From Cyanothece sp. BG0011 (GTDB taxonomy: Bacteria; Cyanobacteriota; Cyanobacteriia; Cyanobacteriales; Microcystaceae), in contig NZ_PRLH01000010.1 in assembly GCF_003013815.1 (NCBI RefSeq), positions 1 through 40,394 of the forward strand: DNA of 40,394 nt, written 5' to 3'. Shown here in pieces: positions 25,142-34,412 of the stretch. Each line of letters opens with the position of its first letter. The stretch's first letter is position 1. The position numbers were made by a program, and so were the translations under genes. The notes below the pieces were generated by a model that was not told where the DNA came from, searched no databases, and worked only from the letters and a program-made list of their open reading frames with translations.

Positions 25142-26344
25142 TTAAGCTTCGTCTAACGCTGCAATACCAGGTAAAGTCTTACCTTCAAGCAGTTCTAAAC
25201 TTGCCCCACCACCGGTAGAAATGTGGCTCATTTTCTCAGCAACCCCAACCTTTTCAACCGCAGCAACAGAGTCACCACCGCCGATAATAGTTGTGGTTCC
25301 GGTGCCGGTTAATTCTGCTAAGGTATTAGCGATCGCTTCGGTTCCTTTGGCGAATTTTTCAAATTCAAATACCCCCATAGGACCATTCCAAATCACCGCT
25401 TTACAGTCAGCTAAAGCCTTCTTGAACACTTCAACAGAGTCAGGGCCAATATCTAACCCCATCCAACCATCTTCAATGCTTTCAACGCTGCTAATTTTAG
25501 AGTTAGCATCCTTAGCAAAATTATCCGCTAAAACTACATCGGTAGGAAGTAATAATTCCACTCCTTTCTCTTTCGCTTTTGCTTCTAAAGACTTCGCTAA
25601 TTCTAACTTATCTTCTTCAACTAAAGACTTACCAACATTGAGACCACGGGCTTTATAAAAAGTGAAAATCATACCCCCACCGATGAGCAACTTATCACAT
25701 TTATCGAGTAAAGTTTCAATCACACCAATTTTACTAGAAACCTTAGAACCGCCGATAATAGCAGCTAAAGGACGTTGGGGGTTTTCAATAGCAGCTTGTA
25801 GATATTGAAGTTCTTTTTCAATTAAATAACCAGCAACACTGGGACTTAAATGATGGGTAACGCCTTCAGTCGAAGCATGGGCGCGGTGGGCAGTTCCAAA
25901 CGCATCATTAACATATAAGTCTGCGTTGGCGGCTAACTGTTTAGCAAACTCAGGATCATTCGCTTCTTCTTCTGCATGGAAACGAAGATTCTCTAATAAA
26001 GCAACCTGACCATTTTCTAGTTTAGCAATGGCTGCGGTTACAGAGTCCCCCACACAGTCGTCACACATGGTCACATCTTGTCCTAATAACTCCGATAAAC
26101 GGGTCGCTACAGGCTTTAAACTCATGCTGTCGACCACTTTACCCTTGGGACGACCCATGTGGCTACAGAGGACGACTTTTGCCCCATTGGTGATTAATTC
26201 TTTAATGGTAGGGAGGGCAGCCCGAATACGAGTATCATCGCTAATGGTTCCATCGTCCAAAGGAACGTTAAAATCAACCCGTACTAATACGCGCTTTCCT
26301 GCGAGATCCCCTTGTGATAAATTAGCAACAGTTTTCTTAGACAC
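25142..26344 (-). CDS. pgk: Phosphoglycerate kinase
   Basis: Pgk interconverts 1,3-bisphosphoglycerate + ADP and 3-phosphoglycerate + ATP, in the Calvin cycle and glycolysis. I place the start at GTG 26344 because GGAGG lies nine nucleotides upstream and the product then begins [20 protein letters not shown], as in cyanobacterial homologues (400 residues); an in-frame ATG lies nine codons further up. Visible landmarks are [18 protein letters not shown] (substrate-binding), [12 protein letters not shown], and the nucleotide-binding GGSKVSSKI and [11 protein letters not shown] motifs. Complete and standard in length. Divergent from the universal stress gene. Confidence 0.98.
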   Translation of the reverse strand: MSKKTVANLSQGDLAGKRVLVRVDFNVPLDDGTISDDTRIRAALPTIKELITNGAKVVLCSHMGRPKGKVVDSMSLKPVATRLSELLGQDVTMCDDCVGDSVTAAIAKLENGQVALLENLRFHAEEEANDPEFAKQLAANADLYVNDAFGTAHRAHASTEGVTHHLSPSVAGYLIEKELQYLQAAIENPQRPLAAIIGGSKVSSKIGVIETLLDKCDKLLIGGGMIFTFYKARGLNVGKSLVEEDKLELAKSLEAKAKEKGVELLLPTDVVLADNFAKDANSKISSVESIEDGWMGLDIGPDSVEVFKKALADCKAVIWNGPMGVFEFEKFAKGTEAIANTLAELTGTGTTTIIGGGDSVAAVEKVGVAEKMSHISTGGGASLELLEGKTLPGIAALDEA

Positions 26345-26513
26345 AGTCAATATCCTCCAATGATGGCTCAATGATGCTTAAAAAAAGATTAAATCAGCTT
26401 GTGCTTAAATACAACCACCCCCAACCCCTGAGAGAATAAAATAGAGATGGGGGCAAGCGATCGCAGAGTATTGCTGATTGTACCTGAATCGGTATCTAGG
26501 AGAGAAATAAGTT

Positions 26514-26927
26514 ATGTTTAAGACAATTTTGTTCCCGGTAGATCAGAGTCGAGAAACCCGTGAAGCGGTTACCACCGTGATTAATTTAGTCAAGACCTAT
26601 GATAGTCGTTTAATCTTATTATCAGTGGTGGAAAAAACCCCTGACGGCCAGGGCATTTCCCAAGGGGGAATTATGACATCGACTGAGGCCGTCGCCCAAT
26701 TATTACAAGGGGCCCAAGCTTTGTTTGCCGATCAAGGCATTGAAGCCGAAATTATTGAAAAGGAAGGAAAACCCCCGTTTATTATTTGCGATGTGGCTGA
26801 TGAAATTAATGCAAACTTAATTGTTATGGGGTCACGAGGTCTCGGCTTAACCTCTGACGGGGCTTCAGAAAGTGTGACCAATTTAGTGATTAATCTTGCC
26901 CCTTGTCCTATTTTAATTATTCCTTAA
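26514..26927 (+). CDS. Universal stress protein (UspA family)
   Basis: A 137-residue single-domain Usp (Rossmann-like alpha/beta). It opens with FKTILFPVDQSRETREAV and ends with NLIVMGSRGLGLTS and APCPILIIP. The ATP-binding signature G-x2-G-x9-G-(S/T) is imperfect: after GSRG and nine residues there is E-S rather than G-S, so ATP binding may be weaker or absent. Usp proteins are involved in stress and starvation responses; the specific role here is unknown. The ATG is preceded by AGGAGA. It lies between divergent pgk and downstream purA, which has its own promoter. Confidence 0.92.
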   Translation: MFKTILFPVDQSRETREAVTTVINLVKTYDSRLILLSVVEKTPDGQGISQGGIMTSTEAVAQLLQGAQALFADQGIEAEIIEKEGKPPFIICDVADEINANLIVMGSRGLGLTSDGASESVTNLVINLAPCPILIIP

Positions 26928-26948
26928 ATGCGATCAATTAAGGGATTC

Positions 26949-26972
26949 GGGTGTAGGGTGTAGGGTGTGGGG
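26949..26972. repeat. Short tandem repeat, GTAGGGT units
   Basis: About three consecutive GTAGGGT-like heptamers between the stress protein and purA. Short tandemly repeated heptamers are common in cyanobacterial intergenic DNA. Confidence 0.6.
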
Positions 26973-27014
26973 ATTTCTTAATCAGTTTTGTATTGTCTAA
27001 TTCTTAGCAAAAGG

Positions 27015-27045
27015 ATTGACAAAATTGCTGTCAATCATATATAAT
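27015..27045 (+). promoter_or_regulatory. purA promoter with overlapping palindrome
   Basis: TTGACA (27016-27021) and TATAAT (27040-27045) are perfect sigma-70-type boxes 18 nt apart, followed about 36 nt later by the purA start. The -35 box lies in an inverted repeat ATTGACA-N7-TGTCAAT (27015-27035), a good shape for an operator. The binding protein is not identified. Confidence 0.7.
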
Positions 27046-27066
27046 GGTAGATTGTGTGAACTCTAG

Positions 27067-28422
<1,356 letters not shown>

Positions 28423-28451
28423 CTTTATTAACTAAACAGAGAGTAATTCCT

Positions 28452-28754
28452 ATGTCTTTATCCATTGAATGTAAAAAACGTCCCGAAAATGTTAAAGGTA
28501 ATGCTTTACGTCGTGAAGGGATTATTCCTGCTACCTTATACGGTCATAATGGCACAGAATCCATACAATTAACCGTAGATCAAAAAGAAGCGGCCTTAAT
28601 GCTTAGAGGGGTTACCGTTGATGAAACCGTCATTGATGTTAATATTCCTGATTTATCTTGGAATGGTCAAGCGGTTGTCAAGGAAATACAAGCACATCCT
28701 TGGAAACGTAATCTTATCCATCTTAGCTTCTGTTACGTTAAACCTGAAGCTTAA
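28452..28754 (+). CDS. rplY: 50S ribosomal protein L25 (bL25), short form
   Basis: A 100-residue protein matching the single-domain, 5S rRNA-binding bL25: MSLSIECKKRPENVKGNALR, then EGIIPATLYGHNG, the hallmark RR-x-G-x-(I/V)-P-x-x-(L/V)-YG pattern, and a beta-rich C-terminus. It lacks the extra C-terminal CTC domain of longer homologues. Located 29 nt after purA on the same strand and closed by a strong terminator, it forms a purA-rplY unit. Confidence 0.93.
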   Translation: MSLSIECKKRPENVKGNALRREGIIPATLYGHNGTESIQLTVDQKEAALMLRGVTVDETVIDVNIPDLSWNGQAVVKEIQAHPWKRNLIHLSFCYVKPEA

Positions 28755-28780
28755 GGATTAATTATTTAATTGGAATTTTT

Positions 28781-28809
28781 AGAGGTTAACTGTTGTTAAC
28801 CTCTTTTTT
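28781..28809 (+). terminator. Rho-independent terminator after rplY
   Basis: Perfect stem AGAGGTTAAC/GTTAACCTCT with a TGTT loop followed by TTTTTT, a textbook intrinsic terminator for purA-rplY. It reaches the stop codon of the convergent channel gene. Confidence 0.9.
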
Positions 28810-29824
28810 ATACCCAAAACGCAAACGCAGCTAAACCCATAAACAAAACAGGGACTAACCATTTTAAAACGTCGTCTAAATATAACGCTAAATCACGATA
28901 ACCTCCAGCAACTAAATTAATACTGGTAACAGATTCAACTAAAGCAAGAAACACTAATAACATTGCCCCCACAATCACTTTATCTTCTGCGGTTAAATAG
29001 TTCATTTTTGGGAGTTCTTGCCGTAAAATAAATTGATAAGTAATTAAACTCACCATCGTAGCCGTAGCTAAGGTAATTTGAGGAATGACTTGTGTGGGTT
29101 CTAACCAAAATACTAAATCTGACATTAACACAATTAAAGCCACAGGAAAAAGAACACGCCAAGCATAAAAATGAGAATGTCTTTGAACTTTAATTTGATA
29201 GTCAAATCTTGCATATTCCTGCTGTTCCGGTTGTAGATAATGACCGTGACTATGGGTACTAATTTCTGTGATCGACCAATTAATTAAAGAAATTTCATTA
29301 CTAATTCCATTGAGTTCGTCTGCTTCTATGAAATGAATTTCTTCAGGGGAATAACTAAAGGATATGAGTTCAACTTTGATAGTTTGCTCATCAAAAGGAA
29401 ACCGCTTTAAATCAAGACTGGTAGATAATTGTCCATAAAATCGCTGCCGATAAGTAACAATTCCTTGAGGATTAATGTGGACAATTTCATCTAATTCTTT
29501 ATCTAGATGACGTTGATTAATAATATGTAGATTTGGATGCCAAACTTGCTCAAGTTTACATTGATAGGGAGAAGCATTGGGATTCGATAATGAAGCATCT
29601 AAACGACAATCATACCATTGCAAACCTAAATAAAAATCAATATAAACCGTTTGGTCTATTTCATTAATTTTGACCAAATCTAATGTATAAATTCCGACTA
29701 ATATTTGAGTTATATGTGAGTCATTATCAGGTCTAGGAATGGCTTGATCATGGGGAATATACCAATGTTTTTGATTATTCTGGGTAACAGCTATTTGTAT
29801 GTTTGGGGGTGGTTTAATTGTCAT
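28808..29824 (-). CDS. Pentameric ligand-gated ion channel homologue (GLIC/ELIC-like)
   Basis: From ATG 29824 the product has 338 residues (a TTG nine codons upstream is also open). The N-terminal part (about 1-205) matches the beta-sandwich ligand-binding domain: VGIYTLDLVKINEIDQTVYI, W-x-D segments (GLQWYDCRLD), and the Pro-loop LKRFPFDEQTIKVEL without flanking cysteines, as in prokaryotic members. Four membrane helices follow: M1 (WRVLFPVALIVLMSD), M2 (ITLATATMVSLITYQFIL, pore-lining), M3 (VIVGAMLLVFLALVES) and M4 at the very C-terminus (VPVLFMGLAAFAFWV). The gating stimulus is unknown. No signal peptide can be seen, although the ligand-binding domain should face the periplasm. Confidence 0.88.
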   Translation of the reverse strand: MTIKPPPNIQIAVTQNNQKHWYIPHDQAIPRPDNDSHITQILVGIYTLDLVKINEIDQTVYIDFYLGLQWYDCRLDASLSNPNASPYQCKLEQVWHPNLHIINQRHLDKELDEIVHINPQGIVTYRQRFYGQLSTSLDLKRFPFDEQTIKVELISFSYSPEEIHFIEADELNGISNEISLINWSITEISTHSHGHYLQPEQQEYARFDYQIKVQRHSHFYAWRVLFPVALIVLMSDLVFWLEPTQVIPQITLATATMVSLITYQFILRQELPKMNYLTAEDKVIVGAMLLVFLALVESVTSINLVAGGYRDLALYLDDVLKWLVPVLFMGLAAFAFWV

Positions 29825-30025
29825 GAATTCTTGATATACTTGACAACTCAATGATCAAAAGTTGCGACTACATACTCTTACTTCTAGCCAATATTATAAA
29901 GCCGAACCTTAATGAAAGCTAAAAATTTTAGATTAGTTTTTGACCTGGACTACCTCAAGTATTAAGAACTGTTAAAAAATCACCCTCAGATAAAGGCTCT
30001 AGTAAAGTAACAAGAAACAAATATC

Positions 30026-30274
30026 ATGTTACCCCCCGAACTCGACCTAGTTAATAATTGGATCTTAACTGAAATTTGGATTGATTCTACAGCTATACCT
30101 CCTTATGTTCTGATATTACTAGGAGATGATCAAGGTAATTTTGCTATTTATGACCCCAAAGAAAACTATCAGCTTGTTTATGCTTGTTCTAGTTATGAAG
30201 AAGCAAAATTATGGTTATTAGAAGATGAATATGAGAGAGTTGAAGGAAGAATTTTAATTGAAGAAATCGCCTAA
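30026..30274 (+). CDS. Small hypothetical protein (82 residues)
   Basis: A soluble, acidic protein of 82 residues with a beta-rich N-terminal part (WILTEIWIDSTAIPPYVLIL, then GNFAIYDPKE) and a C-terminal helix (SYEEAKLWLLEDEYERVEGR). I recognise no domain. Similar short proteins with an IYDP-K-E-like strand occur in cyanobacteria, so it is likely real despite lacking a clear Shine-Dalgarno. It lies upstream of the Tat-signal gene, in the same direction, 195 nt away. Confidence 0.6.
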   Translation: MLPPELDLVNNWILTEIWIDSTAIPPYVLILLGDDQGNFAIYDPKENYQLVYACSSYEEAKLWLLEDEYERVEGRILIEEIA

Positions 30275-30469
30275 ATTTTGTAAGATGTGCAAATATTTAA
30301 TATCCTCGTAAAACAGAAAGAGAAGAAACAAGTTAAAAAAGTTTCATGATAAATGTTAATTTTACACCTTGAACTGGGAAAACTATTAAGAGAGGATGGG
30401 CGAAAGATTATTTTTCTTTTCTGTCATCAAAAAGCCTCTTCATTGGTCAGAAAACTTAGCTTAATTATT

Positions 30470-32536
30470 ATGATCTCTTCCCGTTTTAATCGTCGTCAGT
30501 TTTGCCGTAGTACCGCTTTATTAACACTAGGGTTACTAACTAAAGATTTTCTCTTTTCATCTCAGGCGATCGCCGATGAAACCCAACAAAATAACTTGAT
30601 ACAAGAAAAATATATCATTTTTGTTCCTTTTGTCAAGGCTCGACAAGGGGGCAAAATGAATTTTAACTTATACTCTGGTGAATCCTATTTACTAGATATT
30701 CCTTCCCATTGTCGTAACCAAATGACTATTCAAGTTAAAGGGATTGGATCTCAAGGAAATGATTGCTTTTTTGAACTTTATACGCTATACGATTCTCAAG
30801 TAAGATTAGGTTATAAAGTTTATGAAGCAATAGATCAAACGAAGTTCTTAAATAATTATAGTAAAAATCTTTGTAAGTCAAAATACGAGCAAGTAGAAGA
30901 TGGTCAAGCTATTAGTGGTGTAGAATTAGAGTTACTAGATTATGTAATTTCTACCTCTAATTTAGATGAAACTATCAAGAATCGCTATGAAATTGCTAGT
31001 AAAAATTCTCGTCTCTTAAAAATTGCTGAGACAATCAATATTACTTTAGAGGAGTCAGCCCTTAATCAAGAACAAAAAAGGCTTATAAAGGGAACTTTTG
31101 AATATATTAAGTCAAGTCTTCCCATTCCCAACTGGCAAACATTAACTCAACTTGATTCTATTATTTATAGTTCAGACCTTTCTGATTCTCTTAAACAAAC
31201 TTATGGTTTAGGGAGTGCTATTTCTAGAGCGTTAACTGTCGATTATCTCATTAGGGACGAAATTAATAATAATCAACAACTGAATTCAGATAGCAAGGAA
31301 GAATACTTATCAATTTATCAAGCTATCAGAGATGGTAAAGAAGCTCCTAACCCTGACGATATTCTAGGTTTTGATGACTTTATTTTACACTCTGATTTAC
31401 CGGCTAATGCCAAAATTGTTTATGTAAGCACTTATCTACAAGGAAAGAGAGATAATCAACAAGATTTGACCGACCAGATTAATGATTTAGTTGACCAAGG
31501 GGAAGAGGTTCAAGACCTATTAAAAGAAGCCTATCGCAAAGGGGGAAATGTGACACCTGCTTTAACTAAATTAGTTTCTGCCGTTGGTCTTGAAGCATCA
31601 ACAGGGGTGCCCATCGCAACCTTATCAGGGGCGGCTGCTACCAATAGTACATTAGCATTGTTAGGGGGAGGTTCGATTGCTTCTGGTGGTTTAGGAATGT
31701 TAGGAGGATTAGCCGTTGTTACCGGAGGCGCGGCCTTAATTGGTGCGGCTGGCATTGTCTCCATTGGATTAGTCTCACAAATGGATTCAGAAGACTTGAC
31801 CAATCTAGGAATTGCCATTAGTGGCGGAACACTCATAAGTATGACAGCCATGTTTGCAACTTGGACGGCAGCGACGGCGTTAGGGGTTGCTGGTACTTTA
31901 TCGGGGGCTGCTGCTATTACAACCACGATGGCAGCGTTAGGTGGCTTAAGCGTAGTGACAGGGGGAGTTGCATTAGTTGCATCGGGAACCGCTTATATGA
32001 TTTGGTCAGTTTTACAGTCTCAGAAAAAACGAGATCAAGGACTTTTAGAGCAATTAGAAACACGACTGTATACCTTGACTGAACAGCCTATTATGGGTTC
32101 TTTTGAAGAGTTAGTAATCAGTGGAATACAAGATCACTATTCAACAGAAGAAGGGTTTGCTGCACCGAATATTCCTCTAAACTTACTGGTTAATGCCCAT
32201 AAAAGCTGGTTAACCCTTGAAGCTGATGAAAAAGTGATTAGTTTAATCGATAGTAGTATCTGGGATGATAGCAAAGAAGGACTTGCTTTTACCAGTAAGC
32301 GTGTAATTTGGAAAAAAGCTTTTTACAACACGGAAATGGTATCTTATGGTGATATTGTAGAAATTTTGAATAATCCTACTTTGTGGAAAAGTGATCTCAA
32401 GAAGTATCAAGAACTATCAGATAAAATTCAAACATTGTCGAAGTTTTTATCTGATGAAATAGATAATAAAATATTAATCGGTTTTTTGGATAAAGTAAGT
32501 CAAAAATATCAACTCGCCGTTGCCTTAAATCAATAA
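30470..32536 (+). CDS. Tat-signal protein with glycine-rich membrane-like hairpins and a C-terminal PH-like domain, function unknown
   Basis: I start at ATG 30470 (688 residues) because the product then begins MISSRFNRRQFCRSTALLTL, a twin-arginine signal (N-R-R-x-F) ending near SSQAIA-DE; an upstream ATG at 30353 would bury it behind 39 residues. A first segment (about 40-110) looks beta-rich. A helical middle (about 110-370) follows. Next comes a Gly/Ala-rich hydrophobic region (about 375-520) with two related hairpins (LALLGGGSIASGGLGMLGGL and MAALGGLSVVTGGVALVASG). The C-terminal part (about 590-645) with LEADEKVISLIDSS and GLAFTSKRVIWKK resembles a bacterial PH-like domain. I know no function; a membrane-inserting or pore-type role is a guess. 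Ends are intact. Confidence 0.7.
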   Translation: MISSRFNRRQFCRSTALLTLGLLTKDFLFSSQAIADETQQNNLIQEKYIIFVPFVKARQGGKMNFNLYSGESYLLDIPSHCRNQMTIQVKGIGSQGNDCFFELYTLYDSQVRLGYKVYEAIDQTKFLNNYSKNLCKSKYEQVEDGQAISGVELELLDYVISTSNLDETIKNRYEIASKNSRLLKIAETINITLEESALNQEQKRLIKGTFEYIKSSLPIPNWQTLTQLDSIIYSSDLSDSLKQTYGLGSAISRALTVDYLIRDEINNNQQLNSDSKEEYLSIYQAIRDGKEAPNPDDILGFDDFILHSDLPANAKIVYVSTYLQGKRDNQQDLTDQINDLVDQGEEVQDLLKEAYRKGGNVTPALTKLVSAVGLEASTGVPIATLSGAAATNSTLALLGGGSIASGGLGMLGGLAVVTGGAALIGAAGIVSIGLVSQMDSEDLTNLGIAISGGTLISMTAMFATWTAATALGVAGTLSGAAAITTTMAALGGLSVVTGGVALVASGTAYMIWSVLQSQKKRDQGLLEQLETRLYTLTEQPIMGSFEELVISGIQDHYSTEEGFAAPNIPLNLLVNAHKSWLTLEADEKVISLIDSSIWDDSKEGLAFTSKRVIWKKAFYNTEMVSYGDIVEILNNPTLWKSDLKKYQELSDKIQTLSKFLSDEIDNKILIGFLDKVSQKYQLAVALNQ

Positions 32537-32565
32537 TTACGGATAAAAATGGTTTCTTGACAAGC

Positions 32566-32604
32566 TTTAAAAGTAGGGTGGGCAATGCCCACCCTACTTT
32601 TAAA
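32566..32604. repeat. GGTGGGC palindromic repeat, copy 4 (perfect, 19-bp arms)
   Basis: TTTAAAAGTAGGGTGGGCA and its exact complement flank a single central A. Located between the convergent Tat-signal gene and the TPP-enzyme gene; the A-rich and T-rich ends make it a good bidirectional terminator. Confidence 0.8.
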
Positions 32605-32607
32605 ATT

Positions 32608-34260
32608 TTACTCCCAAACTTGACAACTTAAATCCCCAGATTTTTGCGAGAAACGGATATTTTCTTGATAGTCAACTGGACAATCAATAACAGCCGGAAC
32701 CCCTTGTTCTAAGGCGGTTTTCAAAGTAGGAACTAAATCATCAGCCGACTCGACTCGATACCCTTTTAACCCCATACTTTCAGCAAATTTAACAAAGTCT
32801 GGATTCGTAAACTTAATGAAAGAAGACTTACCAAATTGATTGATTTGTTTCCATTCAATGAGACCATAACCATTGTCATTGAAAATTAGGGTAACAAAAG
32901 GCGTACCGGCCCGTAAAGCCGTTTCTAACTCTTGACAGTTCATCATAAAACCGCCGTCTCCTGTGACTGCAACCACCTTCTTATCCGGTGCCACTAACTT
33001 AGCTGCGATCGCCCCAGGAATGGCGATCCCCATCGCAGCAAACCCATTAGAAATGAGACAAGTATTCGGGGTATCACAATGATAATGACGGGCCATCCAC
33101 ATTTTATGGGCCCCCACATCAGAGATGACGATATCTTCTGGCCCCATGACCTGACGGAGATCATAGATAATTTTTTGGGGTTTGATGGGAAACCCTTCAT
33201 CATGGGCATAATGGTCATACTCTGTCACTAATTTAGTGCGAACACCAGCAGCAACAGACGTTGATTTTCCTTGGCGATCGGCCCGTTTTAAAATATCCAT
33301 TAAGGAGTCAGAAATATCTCCCACCACTTCCACTAAAGGAATATAACTGCTATCAATTTCCGCCGGAGTCATACCAATATGGATAATGGGGGTGGTTCCT
33401 TCCGGGTTCCATTTTTTGGGGGAATATTCGATTAAATCATACCCCACAGCAATCACCAGATCGCTTTGTTCAAAGGCGCAGGTAATGACATCTCGTTGTT
33501 GGAGTCCCACAGTCCATAAGGAGAGAGGATGGGTGTAAGGAACGGCCCCTTTACCCATAAAGGTATTCGCCACGGGAATATTGAGCGTGGTGGCAAATTC
33601 TGTTAACGCTTCACTCGCATGGGCCCGAATAGTGCCATTGCCCACTAAAATTAAGGGGTTTTTGGCCTTAGAAATCGCCATGGCCGCTGCGTTTAAACTG
33701 CGATAGGAAGCGTAGGTTTTTTCTTGGTCGTCCCGTTTTAAGGGTTGGCCGTCAACCGGCATGGCTGCGATATTTTCAGGGAGATCGATATGAACTGCCC
33801 CTGGTTTCTCGCTTTGTGCCAATTTAAAAGCTTTTCGGGTGACTTCTGGAGTAATACTAGGCCGAACAATTTGTTTGTTCCATTTCGTTACTGGTGCAAA
33901 CATGGCCACTAAGTCCAGATATTGATGGGACTCGATGTGCATTCTATCGGTTCCCACCTGTCCCGTAATGGCCACTAAAGCCGCACCATCTAAGTTAGCA
34001 TCGGCTACCCCAGTCATCAAATTGGTTGCCCCTGGTCCGAGGGTAGATAAACAGACCCCTGCTTTACCGGTGAGTCGTCCATACACATCGGCCATGAAAG
34101 CGGCCCCTTGTTCATGACGAGTGGTGATAAATTGAATAGAAGAGTCTTTGAGTGCCTCAAGGATATGTAAGTTTTCTTCCCCTGGCAAGCCAAAAATGTA
34201 CTCTACCCCTTCATTTTCGAGGCATTTCACTAATAATTCTGCTGTGTTCATTTCCCCCAT
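32608..34260 (-). CDS. TPP-dependent enzyme of the acetolactate synthase family; likely 2-oxoglutarate decarboxylase
   Basis: A 550-residue (or 547 from ATG 34251, MNTAELLVKCLENEGVEYIF) thiamine-diphosphate enzyme. The catalytic Glu of the TPP activation site is in TTRHEQGAAFMADVYGR (E50). The Mg/TPP motif GDGGFMMNCQELETALR, with NDNGYGLI, lies at about 430-465. Annotation by homology alone would be acetolactate synthase. But it is paired with a succinate-semialdehyde dehydrogenase, and in Synechococcus PCC 7002 such a pair (A2770-A2771) was shown to convert 2-oxoglutarate to succinate, bypassing the missing 2-oxoglutarate dehydrogenase. I infer the same role here. A true acetolactate synthase function for catabolism cannot be excluded from sequence alone. 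Confidence 0.85.
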   Translation of the reverse strand: MGEMNTAELLVKCLENEGVEYIFGLPGEENLHILEALKDSSIQFITTRHEQGAAFMADVYGRLTGKAGVCLSTLGPGATNLMTGVADANLDGAALVAITGQVGTDRMHIESHQYLDLVAMFAPVTKWNKQIVRPSITPEVTRKAFKLAQSEKPGAVHIDLPENIAAMPVDGQPLKRDDQEKTYASYRSLNAAAMAISKAKNPLILVGNGTIRAHASEALTEFATTLNIPVANTFMGKGAVPYTHPLSLWTVGLQQRDVITCAFEQSDLVIAVGYDLIEYSPKKWNPEGTTPIIHIGMTPAEIDSSYIPLVEVVGDISDSLMDILKRADRQGKSTSVAAGVRTKLVTEYDHYAHDEGFPIKPQKIIYDLRQVMGPEDIVISDVGAHKMWMARHYHCDTPNTCLISNGFAAMGIAIPGAIAAKLVAPDKKVVAVTGDGGFMMNCQELETALRAGTPFVTLIFNDNGYGLIEWKQINQFGKSSFIKFTNPDFVKFAESMGLKGYRVESADDLVPTLKTALEQGVPAVIDCPVDYQENIRFSQKSGDLSCQVWE

Positions 34261-34296
34261 CTTGTTTGTTCCCTTAATACTGATTAGTCAATAGTG

Positions 34297-34333
34297 ACTC
34301 CCGAAATCCTCTTATCCAGATTATTTCGGGAGT
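34297..34333 (-). promoter_or_regulatory. Hairpin between the SSADH and TPP-enzyme genes
   Basis: ACTCCCGAAAT (34297-34307) and ATTTCGGGAGT (34323-34333) are perfect complements with a 15-nt loop, in the 152-nt gap of the pair. There is no T-run, so an mRNA-processing or attenuation element is more likely than a strong terminator. Confidence 0.5.
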
Positions 34334-34412
34334 TTAGGATGGATTATCAAATTTCCCTTAGTCTAATTTAACGAAAGATCCTTGACAAAAACCACTGTTT
34401 ATGGTCGATTCC

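Noticed and set aside
25221-25658. 145-codon open frame on the plus strand opposite pgk
   Set aside because: Antisense shadow of a strongly conserved, complete pgk gene; low-complexity Ser/Pro/Val composition and no ribosome binding site.
26949-26972. GTAGGGT tandem repeat as a regulatory site of purA
   Set aside because: It lies about 40 nt upstream of a complete promoter with its own palindrome; short heptamer repeats of this type are common in cyanobacterial gaps.
31531-31926. 131-codon open frame opposite the glycine-rich region of the Tat-signal gene
   Set aside because: Its Ala/Pro-rich composition simply mirrors Gly/Ala codons on the other strand.
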